64,000 bases of DNA from Rhabdophis nuchalis (GCA_039707465.1 CM077658.1:11200574-11264573); one strand, 5' to 3'; counted from the first letter of the stretch, positions 11,694 to 25,020 are shown. The notes: generated by a model not told the origin, from the sequence alone. Translations and numbers: made by a program.

Positions 11694-11880
11694 GGTCTTA
11701 TATACCCCCATTCTCTGAGTGGTGTACAAATGTCACCATTTTGCCTCTAACAATCAGGGTCCTCATTTTACCTCAGAAGGATGGAAGGGGGAGTCAATCT
11801 TGAGACAATCGGGATTAAACGCCTGGCTGTAGGCAGCATTAGCCTGCAATACTGCATTCTGGCCACTCTGCCACCATGAC
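11694..11880 (-). mobile_element. tRNA-derived SINE, second family, decayed
   Basis: Reverse complement of the family at 46133, 47647, 49806 and 57765: gggtcctcattttacctc, aaggatggaagg, agcctgcaatactgcattct, and the box A complement ggccactctgccacc. The 3' tail motif is poor, indicating an old copy. Confidence 0.65.
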
Positions 11881-12064
11881 GTCTATTAACCATCCTATTG
11901 AATCCCCTTTCCCGCCAAAAATGTAAGCATTTCAAGGTAAGGTAATAATTTAAATCTAGCCAGCCTTTCTAGCCTACATTTAAAAGGAGAGACATAAAGT
12001 AAAATGGGAAAAAAAATACTTCAAGGAGTGAAAATGTCAACTATTTTTACATTTTACTCTAGTA

Positions 12065-12414
12065 AAGGTAAAGGTTTCCCTCACACATATTCCTGACATA
12101 GTCATTCCTGACTCTAGGGGGCGGTGCTTATCTCTGTTTCAAAGCCAAAGAGCCAGCACTGTCCAAAGACGTCTCTGTGGTCATGTGGCCGGCATGACTA
12201 AATGCCAAAGGTACATGGAACGCTGTTACCTTCCCACCAAAGGTGGTTCCTATTTTACATGCTTTCCAACTGCTAGGTTGGCAGAAGCTGGGACAAGTAA
12301 TGAGAGCTCACTCCATTACCTGGTGCTAGGGATTCGAACCGCCAAACTGCCGACCTTTCTGATCGACAAGCTCAGAAACTTAGCCACTGAGTCACCACGT
12401 CCCTATTTTTAGAT
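12065..12414 (-). mobile_element. Sauria SINE, full-length
   Basis: Reverse-complement copy from aaggtaaaggtttccctcac to the head complement agccactgagtcaccacgtc. The target duplication ttttacTctagta (12052-12064) versus ttttacTgtagta (12415-12427) matches at 12 of 13 bases. Open frames over it are shadows. Confidence 0.9.
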
Positions 12415-12427
12415 TTTTACTGTAGTA

Positions 12428-12959
12428 TTAACTATACTTATTATATTGTTAGAATGCCTATCAAGCTTTCTTTCTAACCAAAAGGGCCTGTCAGTTTGGC
12501 ATTTAAGGGTCTAAGGGAGATGCCTGCATACAAAGGGCAGGAGCAAGGCTTCTGTGAGAGACTTGGGTATATTTTGCAGCAAGGTGACAGAGTTCTTTTC
12601 ACTTGGTTAAAAAAAAAAAAAGTTAATTGATTGGATTTGCAAAAACCAGCATCTGATTTTTGTTTTGCAAATTTTAGTTGTCTAAGGTCAGAATGGGGCG
12701 AGGCAGAAAAAGAAACATATGGCTCTACAAACAGGCTCAACTTTTTTCTTCTGCCCTAACTTAAGAGTTAATCAAAATTCATAGAATATAACCCACGCTC
12801 TTCAGAGAATGATTCACACGCAAGGATGGGGAAATATATTTGGCTTGCATTTTAATGCGAATCTACTAATATGTAAATCAGCAGACTGGTTCATAGCATC
12901 TATGAAAATCCGTATTTCTTTTAAATTTTGCGAGAGGAAATTTATATGTATAATAGACA
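12428..12959. other. Unique DNA, no gene seen
   Basis: No recognised element. The minus-strand frame 12474-12740 has no family motif. Confidence 0.5.
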
Positions 12960-13220
12960 AGTGGAGGCGATAGATGAGGTGGTGCCAGAAGAAGTATGAG
13001 AAGAAGTATGAGAAGTACTTCAAGAAGAAGTATGAGAAGCTGGGGAAATACCAGGGCTTGAAGGAGGAACTAGGGGCAATGTGATACCCCAAAGTGATAC
13101 CAGAGGCAGCTCTTGGGGATGTGACTCCAGGCTGGGAGAGGGTCTTCAACAGACCCCAACATCAAACAGAGCTCTCTGTCCAGAAGAGTTCTTTGCTAAA
13201 AACAGTTTCTGCAAAGAATC
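12960..13220 (+). pseudogene. Retroelement ORF C-terminus, decayed
   Basis: A plus-strand frame beginning near 12985 repeats KKYEK-type units (KKYEKKYEKYFKKKYEK), then reads LGKYQGLKEELGAM before a stop. After a gap a second piece (from about 13091) reads VIPEAALGDVTPGWERVF and ELSVQKSSLLKTVSA. The order 'KYQxLKEEL ... VPxxxGALGxVTPxxxx ... ISVQKSALLGTA' is the familiar C-terminal tail of a metazoan retroelement polyprotein. The tandem KYEK units look like a local expansion of the KxEKYQ motif. Stops and frame loss show it is dead. The clade is not certain. Confidence 0.55.
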
Positions 13221-13424
13221 CCCAAAATCTGCAACAGAAAAAAAAAAAACTTCCTTCATTTGATAAGTTGGCAACATTTAATTGAAGGGAATCCACTCTC
13301 ACCAAACACACCAATCAAATATTAGTACGGATATTCATGCAAAGAGTTATTTGTTTGTTTGGTTTGCTTCCTGCAATTATTATCTTCTACTTGTAATATT
13401 TTTTTTTCTTTAGGTCAATTACAT

Positions 13425-13612
13425 GCAATTCTTGGAGACTAGGATTATTTTTTCTCCAGAAGTGGTTTGCCATTGCCTCCTTCCTAGGGCTGAGAGACAG
13501 GGGCTGGCCCATGGTTAGCTAGTTGGCTTTGTGCCTAAGGTAAGACTGGAAGTCACATCCTCCTGGCTTCTAGATGATGACTTAACCATTATACTAAACT
13601 GGCTCTCTTATA
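13425..13612 (-). mobile_element. Old tRNA-headed SINE (third family)
   Basis: gaagtggtttgccattgcct, cctagggctgagagaca, ttggctttgtgcctaagg, and the head complement ttaaccattatactaaactg. Shared with 3346-3645, 45107-45252 and 58070-58310; this copy preserves the central part best. Confidence 0.6.
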
Positions 13613-13654
13613 ATTAACCTGTCTTGTGATTACCACCACTCCTATTTTATTCCT

Positions 13655-13760
13655 TGTTAAGGATTTCATAGAAATCATAGAATCATAGGGCTGGGAAGGG
13701 ACTTTGGACTGCCCAAGACTGGAGTCTATTTATCTCCTACTGCAGTAGATAATTAGTATT
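13655..13760 (-). repeat. Possible CR1 3' end remnant
   Basis: catagaatcatagggctggg followed by aagggactttgga resembles the reverse complement of the CR1 3' end (tagaatcatagggttggaa... order). The rest is too decayed to place. Confidence 0.4.
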
Positions 13761-16700
13761 CATCTACTGCCCACCCACCACAAACCAACATTACCACCAC
13801 CAACAAAACAGCTCATCTACATAAGTCTTAGAAGTTTGAAAATATTCTCCATTTCAAGGGATTGTAGAAGAAATTAGAAGCTTGTCATTTCTTTGATCAG
13901 GAGTTTACAGTTGCCATTTAAACATTTTTAACAACTCCACCCCACCAGGTACCCCTGGCATATGCCAGGGCAGCCCCAGATGGTGAGAAATTATGCCAAA
14001 TAAGTGATCAGAATTTTTTTTTTCTTTGTTGGAAGGTGAAGTGGAAAGAGCCTCATCCCCTTAATATGAAATTCAGAGCTAGCAAGAAACAGCCGAGGAA
14101 TTTCACACCGAGTCAAAAGAGTTTAGATATAATATAACTAATAAAAGTTTCTCTAGCAACAGCCCTACTTATGTCAGAAATATATTTGGCTTTGGCCTTT
14201 GGAATTTAAACCTGCTGCCCGTTTCACTTTTCCTTATATGCAGTCTGACAAATTACGACTTTCATGAATGTTGAACAGAAGAATTACAGCATTGCTACTG
14301 CAGCTCAACCGTCAGAGGAAAAAAAAAAGGGAGGGGGATAGGGAAAGGAAAATAATCCTTTAGTAAGCTACCTACAATGAGGGTGATAAACCCAGAAGTA
14401 ATTTAGCCTTTGACCTTTAAAATGCTTCCCCACAAGTCCATGTAAACATATGAGGTGTCCTTTTAAATTTAATCAGATTTATTCTCCAGTTGCATTCACT
14501 CCCTGGGCATGTAGGAATGGGGCTCAGAAATTAGAAACTTGGGTCGCAAGTTAATTTACCTCCTGCTGTGTGACCCACACTTCTCTCCTATTCAATGAAA
14601 TTATTCAAGAGGGTGGGGCGGTTTTCTCCTCCATTTTCCACTAACAAATGCCAAAGAGGGATTAGGAGAGCATATAATTTTTTTTCTTTTTTTAATTATG
14701 AAAGTTAGTAGTTGAAAGATTCCTAAAGCAAGCTGAGTGATAATGACAACATTAACTGGCCCAATGCCAAAGGGAGAAATCTAGAAAGAGTGATAAGGGA
14801 CTGATTTGAGACTCTTCGGCTGTTTATGGCACATAAAGCACCATTTTTATCAAATTAAAAAAAAAAAGTTATGGATTTTCTTGCTTTGCTGCCTGCATAA
14901 ATCCAGACTAGCTGGGTTTATCAGCCTCATCGTAGGTAGCTTACTTAGTTGATTTTGCCTAATGGGTCTCATCAGTAGGGGGTGTGATGTACACAGATAC
15001 ATCCTAGGACTTAAATGAAGGGTGAGATTTTTGTAGGGAAAAAATGAGATTGATTATGCAGTGATTTGAATCTACGACACGTACCCACAAAGCTGAGAAT
15101 TGATATGACATTTAATTTGCTTGATTTGCACCACCAGACCTATTAGAATGAGGATTGCACAAGAAGAATTCTTGTATTTGGTCTCAGTTTGTTATAATAA
15201 CAGAAAGTTCAGATTCTTATTATGTAGCAATTCTGAATTTGGAACCTGGGAAATGCATGCAAACACAGCCACTCCATCCCCACCCCCCAACCCACCCACA
15301 CAAACACTTCCAAGTGAAGAATCAAAAAAAGTATGCTAGAATATCTCCCCACTGTGTCTATATAAAACTGACAATATGCTATAAATCAACTTGATTTAAA
15401 GAGGTTTGGGCACTAGCAACACAACTGGCAATTGTGTCTAATCGTACCAAGTTGTATTTAAGATCCCATTTTTGAATAGTATGACACTAAATAAGAATAT
15501 AATGGCATCTACAAGCATGTATAAGAGAAATATACAATATAGGACACATGAGAAGCATCCTTAAAAATGCCCCCTCCCAGTTGCACAAGCAACAATTTAA
15601 CCTTATTTTTCTCATCCGTGGTCCTCTTGAGAAGGTGCAGAGTTGAGAAAGCTCTAGAGATCACAAAATGAAAGATAAAATAGGCTAACTAAATGCACTG
15701 TAACAGCTCAAGTTGTTTAATGGGTTTAACCAAATGCATTCAAACACTTCAAAAACTGGCTCTTCCGGAGATAAATTAGACAAAGATATACTGTATGTAT
15801 GCCACATATTTGAAAACATCAAGACAGATGATAATAGTACATTTATTTTTATTTTATTTTTAGGAAAACTGCCTGGTTAAAAACAACAACAGTATAACAG
15901 CACATATTTATCCATTAAGTCATATTAATAGCCCATGATCTTGCATTCATCCATATTCCGTGACAGTTAGATTGATTTTCCAATCCATTCATTCTTCTTT
16001 CTCCTCATCTCAATGAGAACATATGGTGATAGAAACCCAGAAATTAATGTTAGTATTCACAAGCAATGTATCAAATCATCTATTGTATTCATTTCACCCA
16101 ACTCCGTGATATTTTCATGATTTTTCTGACTGGATCTCTGAATACGTTATTATTTTCCATGAGTAAGAAAAGAAATGGTATTTAGCTGTTTTAGATCACA
16201 ACTCAGCTCTTAAAAGATGACAATCTTTGAAGCTTTTTCATTTAGGAAAAAAAGAGAGAAATGAAACAACATTGTTAAAGAGTATAAAAGAAGGCATCTC
16301 CAATCAGTCAACAAAACTGAATTATTGGAAATTCAGAACAACAAAAAAAAAGAAATATGTAAATTATAGCATTTTCTGACAAACAATATAGTGATGGCCA
16401 TCTAGGTAGCCTGATATAAAGTAAATTACTGCACAAGGGATTCATAGAAAATAATATTATGACTGGTTACTGGATATGATGATTGTAGAGCTGTGCATTG
16501 ATTTAGCATGAATCTTAATCCTCCTACAGAATGGAACAATTTGGAGTGGTTCTGAAGAACAAAAGAAGGGTTCACATTGTGAAGGCTAAGATGGATGCAC
16601 AGTTCAATAGAATATAAAGGTACCATGTGCACAAAAAGGTCTATTGCTATTAAGGATTTTGGGTTTTGTTTTGCACATGTTGATGTAGTCTTTAGGTGAT

Positions 16701-18288
16701 GTGGGTAATGGATTCAGGGGTCAAGAGGTTTATCTTCAAATAAATGTGATCCCTGTAATTGGTTTTCCGCTGAAGAATTTTGGGTGGGAGGCAAGATCAG
16801 AGGGACAGAGATTTTTCCACTTTTATGGAGATTTCTTGGTAGTGGCTTTTGGTAGTGGTTCTTCTAATTATTAAGTTTTGACTTTAATCCATATTAACAC
16901 AGATGACCTTTGGGGGTATTAGAACATAAGTTAACAAGTGATTTCCTCTGCAATGAGGACTTCTTGCTCATGGAGATATTTATTTATTTATTTATTTATT
17001 GACAACAATATGGTATTGATCTGTCATTGTTTTCTTCTGGACTGTCTCTTCAACTTCCAGTTCAGTGTAGAATACTGTATCTTCCTGTGATCTCCCGTCT
17101 ATGTACAATCTACGGGTCCCATTGCTATTGTTTTTTTGAGTGAGTTTTTGAGTCTAGTTAAATGCTGCCATAATTCTGTATCTTTGCAATAATATAGTTA
17201 GGAGGGGTGCTCTAGGTTATCGATAACTTCAAATCAAATAATCCTACTTCAGACAGATTATGAGAACACCTAGCTGACTTGCGAAGGCATTAATGCTGGG
17301 AAAGATGGAAAGAAAGAGAAGATAAGAAGAGATGAAGTTGGTTATAGTAGCAATGACTGCAACATTGGGCGATCCAAAAGACACTATATTAGAAATAAAT
17401 TGTCAGACAGAAAATATACATTGTTATTAAGACTTGATGGCACATAGTCAATCAATCAATCAATTTTAGCCATATAATTTTAATTTCTAATATATGCTAA
17501 TGTGGAACTATGAAGGAGCAGTTCAGATGGAACTTTTTATTTAAAAAAATCCTGTGAAATAAGCTTTTCCTCCCTTCACATATCCCCAGCAATTATAGAC
17601 AAATCCTGGAAAATGCAACATGAATATTTTGAAGATGGTTATGACAATCAAAGACCTTTTTATATCAACAGCAGAGTGTCCTAAAGTAATTAACTGTGTG
17701 TATGGCTATGTGTGTAGATTTCTTTTTTTTTTTAAAGCTAATTAATATTATCATGGCATTTGTTTAAAACATTACTTCTCCAGAAGCTCTTTAATTACAA
17801 TATGCTTTTTATGTTGGCTGAGTTCATTTATATAGGGAATATGATAATTAATTATCACAATTAAGGCACCTGAATATATCATGCCAAGAATTTCTTCGAA
17901 CTTGATCCATGTCATTGTCTTATCTATGACAGTTTGGTTCTCCGTCAGATGTTATCATCCAGCTTCCTAATCATTAGGCAATGCTTTGCTAATTAGCACA
18001 AGAAATTCATTATACATTTGAATCAAGCTCTATTATCTTGAACAGTGAAATACTTCAAACTTTACAGTAATGGGGCATAAATATGTTATATGGTTCATAC
18101 ACATTTCATAAATCTCAGCATTCCTATTTATTTCCTTCCCTCATTTTATCCTCTATGGCCACATGATTAGCACACTATTTTCAGGTCACTTAATTGCTTT
18201 TCTCCTTCCTGTTTAACAATTTAATTAGACAACACAGGTGGAAACACTTGTCTGAGGTTCTTATGGTTATATCCAAACAGTATTACAA
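13761..18288. other. Unique DNA, no gene seen
   Basis: About 4.5 kb without a recognised transposon. Only short simple runs appear (TTTA near 16980, CAAT units near 17450). Small open frames (15121-15394 plus, 16426-16632 minus) overlap other frames and show no family motif. The 14.0-14.9 kb part has the even composition typical of conserved non-coding DNA, but no second genome is available to test this. Confidence 0.5.
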
Positions 18289-18715
18289 TACAATAATACA
18301 ATAGCAGAGATGGAAGGGACCTTGTAGGTCTTCTAGTCCAACCCCCTGCGTGGGCAGGACCATTATACCATTTCAGACAAATGGCTATCCAACATCTTCT
18401 TAAAGACTTCCAGGGTTGGGGCATTCACGACTTCTGGAGGCAAGCTGTTCCAGAGGTTAATTGTTCTAACTGTCAGGAAATTTCTCCTTAGTTCTAAGTT
18501 GCTTCTCTCCTTGATTAGTTTCCAGCCATTGCTTCTTGTCCTGCCCCCAGGTGCCTTGGAGAATAGTTTGACTCCCTCTTCTTTGTGGCACCTTCTGAGA
18601 TTTCGGAACACTGCTATCATGTCTCCCCTGGTCCTTCTCTTCATCAAACTAGACATACCCAGCTCCTGCAACCGTTCTTCAGATGTTTTAGTCTCCAGTC
18701 CCCTAAGTATTAATG
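18289..18715 (-). pseudogene. CR1 LINE, ORF2 C-terminus and 3' end
   Basis: The minus strand encodes the conserved CR1 ORF2 end: RRTRGDMIAVFRNLRRCH, KEEGVKLFSKAP, a GRTRSNGWKL segment, and NLWNSLPPEVVNAPTLEVFK, ending LSEMV (stop at 18363). The 3' UTR with ggttggactagaagacctac- and ggtcccttccatctctgct-type sequence follows to 18289. The open frame is intact over about 150 codons but upstream CR1 sequence is lost past 18715, so this is a truncated copy. The same segment recurs at 26429, 55868 and 62762. Confidence 0.9.
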
Positions 18716-20094
18716 GGCTGTAGGCTAGACTGGGAGTTGAAGAACATTCTGGAAGAAGGTGGTGGCAAACCACTTTTGAATTTATCCCAAGAAAACGAAT
18801 GCTATGAAATTCAGATCTACTTAGCTCCAATCAATCTGTCTAATTTGGAAACCCTAGTTCAAAATATGGTAGTCTTTGGTCTTAGTCATAGAGAAAGGGG
18901 ACAACAGGAAAAATTTAAAAGGTGACAAAGACAAATAAAGGGGAAAAAAATAACCCAAAGAAATTATTTTAACCCATTTCAGTATGGATGCAACCATATA
19001 ATAAATTACCCTCTTGTTTTTGATAAAAAACAGACACAAAAATAAATAATGAAAAATAAACATGCCAAACAATCAAATGGTCTCATTCATATATATCATA
19101 GTCTAAATACTCTAAATAAAACCTATAACCCATAAATGCATCAGAATAGCAATTCCCCAAATACACATAATAAGAGTTCCTGCAATTCCTGAAGTGTGTG
19201 AGATACAGAGTGTATCACTTTCAACCTAACTTCTCTGTTTTGCTCTGGTGAATCAATCTGAAAGGTTTTCTGACCTTTCATTTCTGTTCAGCCTGTTTTA
19301 TTTTTAAACCTGTTTTAAGGGGTAAAATTAAGTGGTTGCAAAGCTTAGGACATTCAGTTTGCTCTTTAATACCAGCAGTTTTGACTTTGCCCATTTTCAA
19401 AAGCTCTGGAGGATGAAGAAACGATGCTGTTATATGCCATGCTACCCAGCATTATTTTGGAAAAGGAAGTAAATGGCAAAGGTGTTTGTAACATTCAGCT
19501 GTTCATTGAGGCAGGTCTCCTAATTTTATCCAAACAGTCACAGCATAGAAAAGAAAACCTTGTATCTATAGCTGTTTCCAAGGCCATCTTCTTCTCTTTC
19601 TCCTTCTTTTTCTCCTTCTCCTCCTTCTCTTCTCCTTCTCCTCCTTCTCCTAAAGATGAGACACCTACTCCTTCTCCTAAAGATGAGACACCTTCTCCTT
19701 AAGATGAGACACATCCTCCTTTGCTTCTTTCTCCTAGATATTGACTGTTTATAATTAAATATATAGTTGTTATTCTTAATTCTTAGCTGTATAACTTTTA
19801 ATTATTAGGCAAGATAAAAGTATTTGCAATCCTGATTACAATTAAATAATCCTACTCCTGAATAGTAACTGTAAAGTCTGTGAATGATGAAAGAGAGATA
19901 TTTTCAGTTCTCCAGTTTTACACATTTCAATTCCCAGAATCCCCCAGACTGCATCATTATTGCTCAGAATTCTGGGTGATGTTGCTTTCATATCTAAGAA
20001 CCAGTGAGAATCTGATATAACTTATATTTGTAAGAGTATCCCAATCAAATAGGGATCTTGTGGACCATTGCTCTTGTGTCATAAATTCTTTTTC
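18716..20094. other. Unique AT-rich DNA with a pyrimidine tract
   Basis: No gene or transposon recognised other than the low-complexity tract at 19586-19715. The 92-codon frame at 19424-19702 owes its end to that tract. Confidence 0.55.
19586..19715 (+). repeat. Polypyrimidine tract and short tandem repeat
   Basis: A (CTTCTC/CTCCTT)-rich pyrimidine run (19586-19650) passes into two units of 27 bp holding taaagatgagacacct (19651 and 19678) and a third shortened unit at about 19700. The repeat unit includes its own piece of the pyrimidine tract, so it probably arose by slippage. Confidence 0.8.
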
Positions 20095-21712
20095 AACTTT
20101 ATTTTATTTTTATTGTATTTAGTTTGTCAAACATATACAAGATAACAGGTATTAGTATAAACATGAACAAGGTATGCCTGATGCGCCAATTGCGCCCCTT
20201 ACTGGACCGGGCTGCCCTTTGCACAGTCACTCAGGCCCTCGTGACATCCCGACTCGACTACTGCAATGCTCTCTACATGGGGCTTCCCTTGAGGTGCACT
20301 CGAAAGCTACAGTTAGTGCAGAATGCAGCCGCGCGGGTGATTACGGAAGCCTCTAGATGCTCCCATATAACACCAATCCTGCACGAGCTGCACTGGCTTC
20401 TTGTGGTCTTTCGGGTGTGCTTCAAGGTCTTGACGACCATCTTCAAAGTGCTCCATGGCTCGGGACCTAGTTATATGCGAGACCGTCTCCTGCCCCATAC
20501 ATCCCTTAGACCGATACGCTCCCACAGAGAGGGCCTTCTCAGGGTGCCGTCGGCCGGATAATGCCGACTGGCAACACCCAGGGGAAGAGCCTTCTCTGTG
20601 GTGGGTCCCGCCCTTTGGAACGACCTACCCCCTAACTCCGTACCATCACTGACCTCCACCTCTTCCGCCAGTGTTTAAAAACACATCTCTTTCATCAAGC
20701 CGGCCTAACATAACCTCCGCTGTGACTAGTATTAGATAGTTTTAATTGGGGATTTTAATTGGTTTTAGCGCAGGACTTGGTATTTAATAGGTTTTTAAAT
20801 TTTTGTATTTTTGTATTATTTTGTATGTTATTTTAAATTCCTGTGCGCCACCCTGTGCGCTTCTTGGAGAAGGGTGGGATATAAATGAAATCTAAAAAAA
20901 AAGGAAAACAAGTACAAATAAATGGGGACAGTAGGACAGGGACGGAAGGCATGCTGGTGCGCTTATGCATGCCCCCTATACGGACCTCTTAGGAATCAGG
21001 TGAGGTCCACAGTTTAAGGTTGAAGCTGTGGGGGTTTGAGGACGTAACAACGGAGTCAGGTAGAGCATTCCAGCTGTTGATCACTGACTGAAGTCCTATT
21101 TTCTGCAATCTAGTTTGGAGCAGTTTACATTGAGTTTGTATCTTTCATTTGCCCTAATATTGTTGAGGTTGAAGCTGAAGTAGTCATTGACAGGTAGTAG
21201 CCAATTTTGTGTACTATGCTTAGGTCAGGCCATTGGCAGCATAGTTCCAGGTTGTCCAAGCCCAAATTTTTGAGCCGGTGGCATAAGGGATTCTATTGTG
21301 AGCAGAGGAGTGGAGTACTCTTCTCGCGAAATGCCTTGGGACCTGCTCAATTGTGTTAATGTCCAATATGCAGTGTGGATTCCAGGCAGACAAGCTGTAT
21401 TCGAGAATTGGTCTGGCAAAGGTTTGCATGCCTGAGTTAGCAATACAATGTTATCAGAGAAGAAGCTTCGTAAAATTAGGTTAACAACTCTTAATGGCTT
21501 TTAGGCAATGCTATTACAGTGAGCTCTGGGGCTTAGATCATTTGAGATGAGTCCTCCTAGGTCTTTGACAGACTGAGGGTCGTCTACGAGGTCGTATCCA
21601 CCCACCCAGCTTGTATTTAGTGTTTTGATTTTTGTTGCCAATGTGTAGGACAGAACATTTGTTAGATGAGACTTGGAGTTGCCAATTGTGAATTCTATAC
21701 ACTTATAAAAAT
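20095..21712 (-). pseudogene. CR1/jockey-like LINE, split by an L2
   Basis: The minus strand reads, from 21712 leftward, pieces of a reverse-transcriptase end: VLHIGNKNIKTLNTSWVGGY, DPQSVKDLGGLISNDLSP, then FARPILEYSLSAWNPH and DINTIEQVPRHFARR (21220-21429). The later part is broken by stops and frameshifts. The 3' UTR continues to 20907, is interrupted by an L2 insertion (20172-20906), and resumes at 20095-20171 with the tail tttgacaaactaaatacaat- in minus orientation. The motif 'VRPILEYxxxxWNPH' is standard for this class of LINE; the exact clade is uncertain. Dead copy. Confidence 0.75.
20172..20906 (+). pseudogene. L2-like LINE, 735 bp, nested in another LINE
   Basis: The plus frame (to 20561) reads QLRPLLDRAALCTVTQALVT, SRLDYCNALYMGLP, LQLVQNAAARVIT, then FKVLTTIFKVLHGSGPSYMR and SHREGLLRVPSAG, ending in a stop; a frameshifted continuation carries the RAFSV-GPALWNDLPP region. 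These are the thumb and C-terminal motifs of an L2-type reverse transcriptase. The 3' UTR ends ggagaagggtgggatataaa then an A-rich tail. A 6-bp repeat aacaag flanks it (20166-20171, 20907-20912), and the host LINE resumes on both sides. Confidence 0.88.
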
Positions 21713-23025
<1,313 letters not shown>

Positions 23026-23248
23026 TTGAATAATTGTGGTCATAAATCCATACAAAATGGATGGGCAGATCCATTTGGATCTGTGGGCAGATTCAAATCC
23101 AGCCCAAAAATCAAGTATCTAAAATATATCTACTATATGAGTTAAAAGTGCAGCTAGGAATTAATAGGATGAAGCAGCATGAAGACTGAAGGTATTTGGT
23201 GCCGAAGATTGCAAACATTTTCTGCAGTAAGTAGAGAAACGGCTGTGT

Positions 23249-23335
23249 GTGGACTCCTTGGTGCTGTCTGAGCTTGGTTGTTCTCTTGCAGGCATTTCAT
23301 CACCCAACTAGGGAACACCTTCAGTGCTATTTGAA
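23249..23335 (-). mobile_element. Penelope-like element tail with hammerhead-like core
   Basis: On the minus strand: CTGAAGG (23318-23324), gttccctagttgggtgat, GAAA (23295-23298), then tgcctgcaagagaacaacca and agctcagacagcaccaagga. The terminal block is shared with 51956-52030 and in part 24908-24995. The order CUGANGA, stem II, GAAA is that of the hammerhead ribozyme known from Penelope-like retroelements. The last core A is G here and stem II is imperfect, so activity is unlikely. Confidence 0.5.
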
Positions 23336-24668
23336 TTTCAGGATTGCCGCTGGCTGTATCCACCCTTCCTATTCCCTGGACTCAGCTAATACTCAATAAC
23401 TTTTCACTTTGTGTTGATTCTTGACTAGGCCATTCCTGAGGCAGCTCAGTTTCGATTTGCAATATTTCCTTATCCCTCAACTTGCTGTTTTCCCACTTGG
23501 TGGCAGCAGCATTCGTGAGCATTTTGAACTGAAGTGGTGGCTTAAAAGTGACAGAATCCACAAAGAAGAAAAAGTGAAGATCCAGTTCAATTCCTGCTAG
23601 CTAAATTGGCGTAATTGGATTGATGGAAAGGGACAGATCCTTCTCACTGGAGGTTGATTGCTTTCTGAAGCCCTTATAAAATCTAGGACCACATTAAATT
23701 GGATAAAGTTGTCCATAGCCCTAGCAAGCAGACCCCTCATGTTTGGTACATCAAATACAGCACCGCTTCACTCTAATAAGTATTGTCTTATTTATGCTCC
23801 TTGTAAGAAGTAATTCAACCATTTTGATTCATACTTTTACCAGCTTGAGGAGTTTTCCCACACTCTCCATTCCAGGTCTAATTACCTTGTGTGGCCAACT
23901 GCAATAATTATTCGCTGGCAGCTGCTTTGATTCCCTACAAAAATAAGTTGACAGGCTCAGCTCATTTGTGACACATCCTTTCCTCCTTCTCTGTCATAAA
24001 TGACAACCCTTTTTTTGTCGAACTTGGCAGACAGAATGCTAGCAGTTGAAAATCAGTGGCCTTACTCTGGCAGAGGTTTCTTATCAATCAGGGCTTGGAA
24101 GTCTAGTTACAATTGCTTCTGGAAGCACATGCCACTATTATTGTCCTGTGAAAGCTATGCAACTTCCAGTTTCAGGCAGTCTGTCAAACAGTTGGAAAAA
24201 GCTTATTTAAAGTTGACGTGTATGTGTACTTGTATCTGTCTGTCTTTGTGGGTGTGATTGTTTAAGGCACAAAATGAGCTGTGAGCTATTGCAATCTGCA
24301 GATCAGTCAGGAAAGAGTCTTTGGCTCATCTTTGTATACTTTAATCTGCCTCTGTGCTAAATATAGATTATACTGATTTTGGAGTATGCTGAATCTATCA
24401 GATTAGATAACTATTGACACCAGATCCAAGAACCTGAATCACTGTAAGTCACCTTTTTCTAAATTAGTAGGGCTGTTCGGCCTTGAAACCCAAATGGAAA
24501 TTTAAGAGGAAGCCATGGAAGGAGAAACTTGGCAATTTCTTCGTTGATTTTTACTTATGTGGTTTTTGACTGTGATAGTCAGTTGTTGTTTGATGGTGTT
24601 AAATGTCCCAATGCAGGCTGTAAGCTGTTCCAAGTAAAATCAATTGCAAGCTGCCTTCAGTTGTTGTG
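23336..24668. other. Unique DNA, no gene seen
   Basis: No repeat recognised. The stretch 23870-24420 has balanced composition and could be conserved non-coding DNA; the 85-codon frame 24000-24257 has no protein motif. Confidence 0.5.
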
Positions 24669-24790
24669 TGTGCTTCATCATGGAGGTTTTAAAGAAGAGA
24701 CTGGACGTTTGTCTGAAATGGTATAGGATCTCTTGCTTGAGCAGGAGGTTGGACTAGAAGACCTCTAAGATCCAGCTCTATTCTAACAAA
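24669..24790 (+). mobile_element. CR1 LINE 3' end
   Basis: ggaggttttaaagaagagac, tggacgtttgtctgaaatgg, then gagcaggaggttggactaga and agacctctaagatccagctc. This is the plus-strand form of the CR1 3' end seen reversed at 18289 and 26429. About 120 bp, strongly 5'-truncated. Confidence 0.85.
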
Positions 24791-24907
24791 GAAAAGATGT
24801 TTCACAGATTGGTTAAAAACTAAGAAGCCTCAGATTTCAGTTTCCTTTCTTTTTAGTTAAAAATTCCAGTTTCCCATTCATCCCTGAAATTCTTTTGGGC
24901 AAATGAA

Positions 24908-25020
24908 GTCCTTGGTTATTCTCTCTGTTTTGGTTGTTTGCTTGAAGATGTTTCATTATCTTAGTATTATTTAGTAGAGTCATCATCAATGTTAGTGAGT
25001 ATGGGATTTGTTGCCTATTT
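24908..25020 (-). mobile_element. Penelope-like element tail, decayed
   Basis: On the minus strand ttgatgatgac (core CTGATGA with C to T) precedes a degenerate spacer, GAAAC (GAAA at 24951-24954) and catcttcaagcaaacaacca. It parallels the 23249 and 51956 loci. The left part up to 25020 resembles upstream sequence of the same family but is less certain. Confidence 0.4.
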
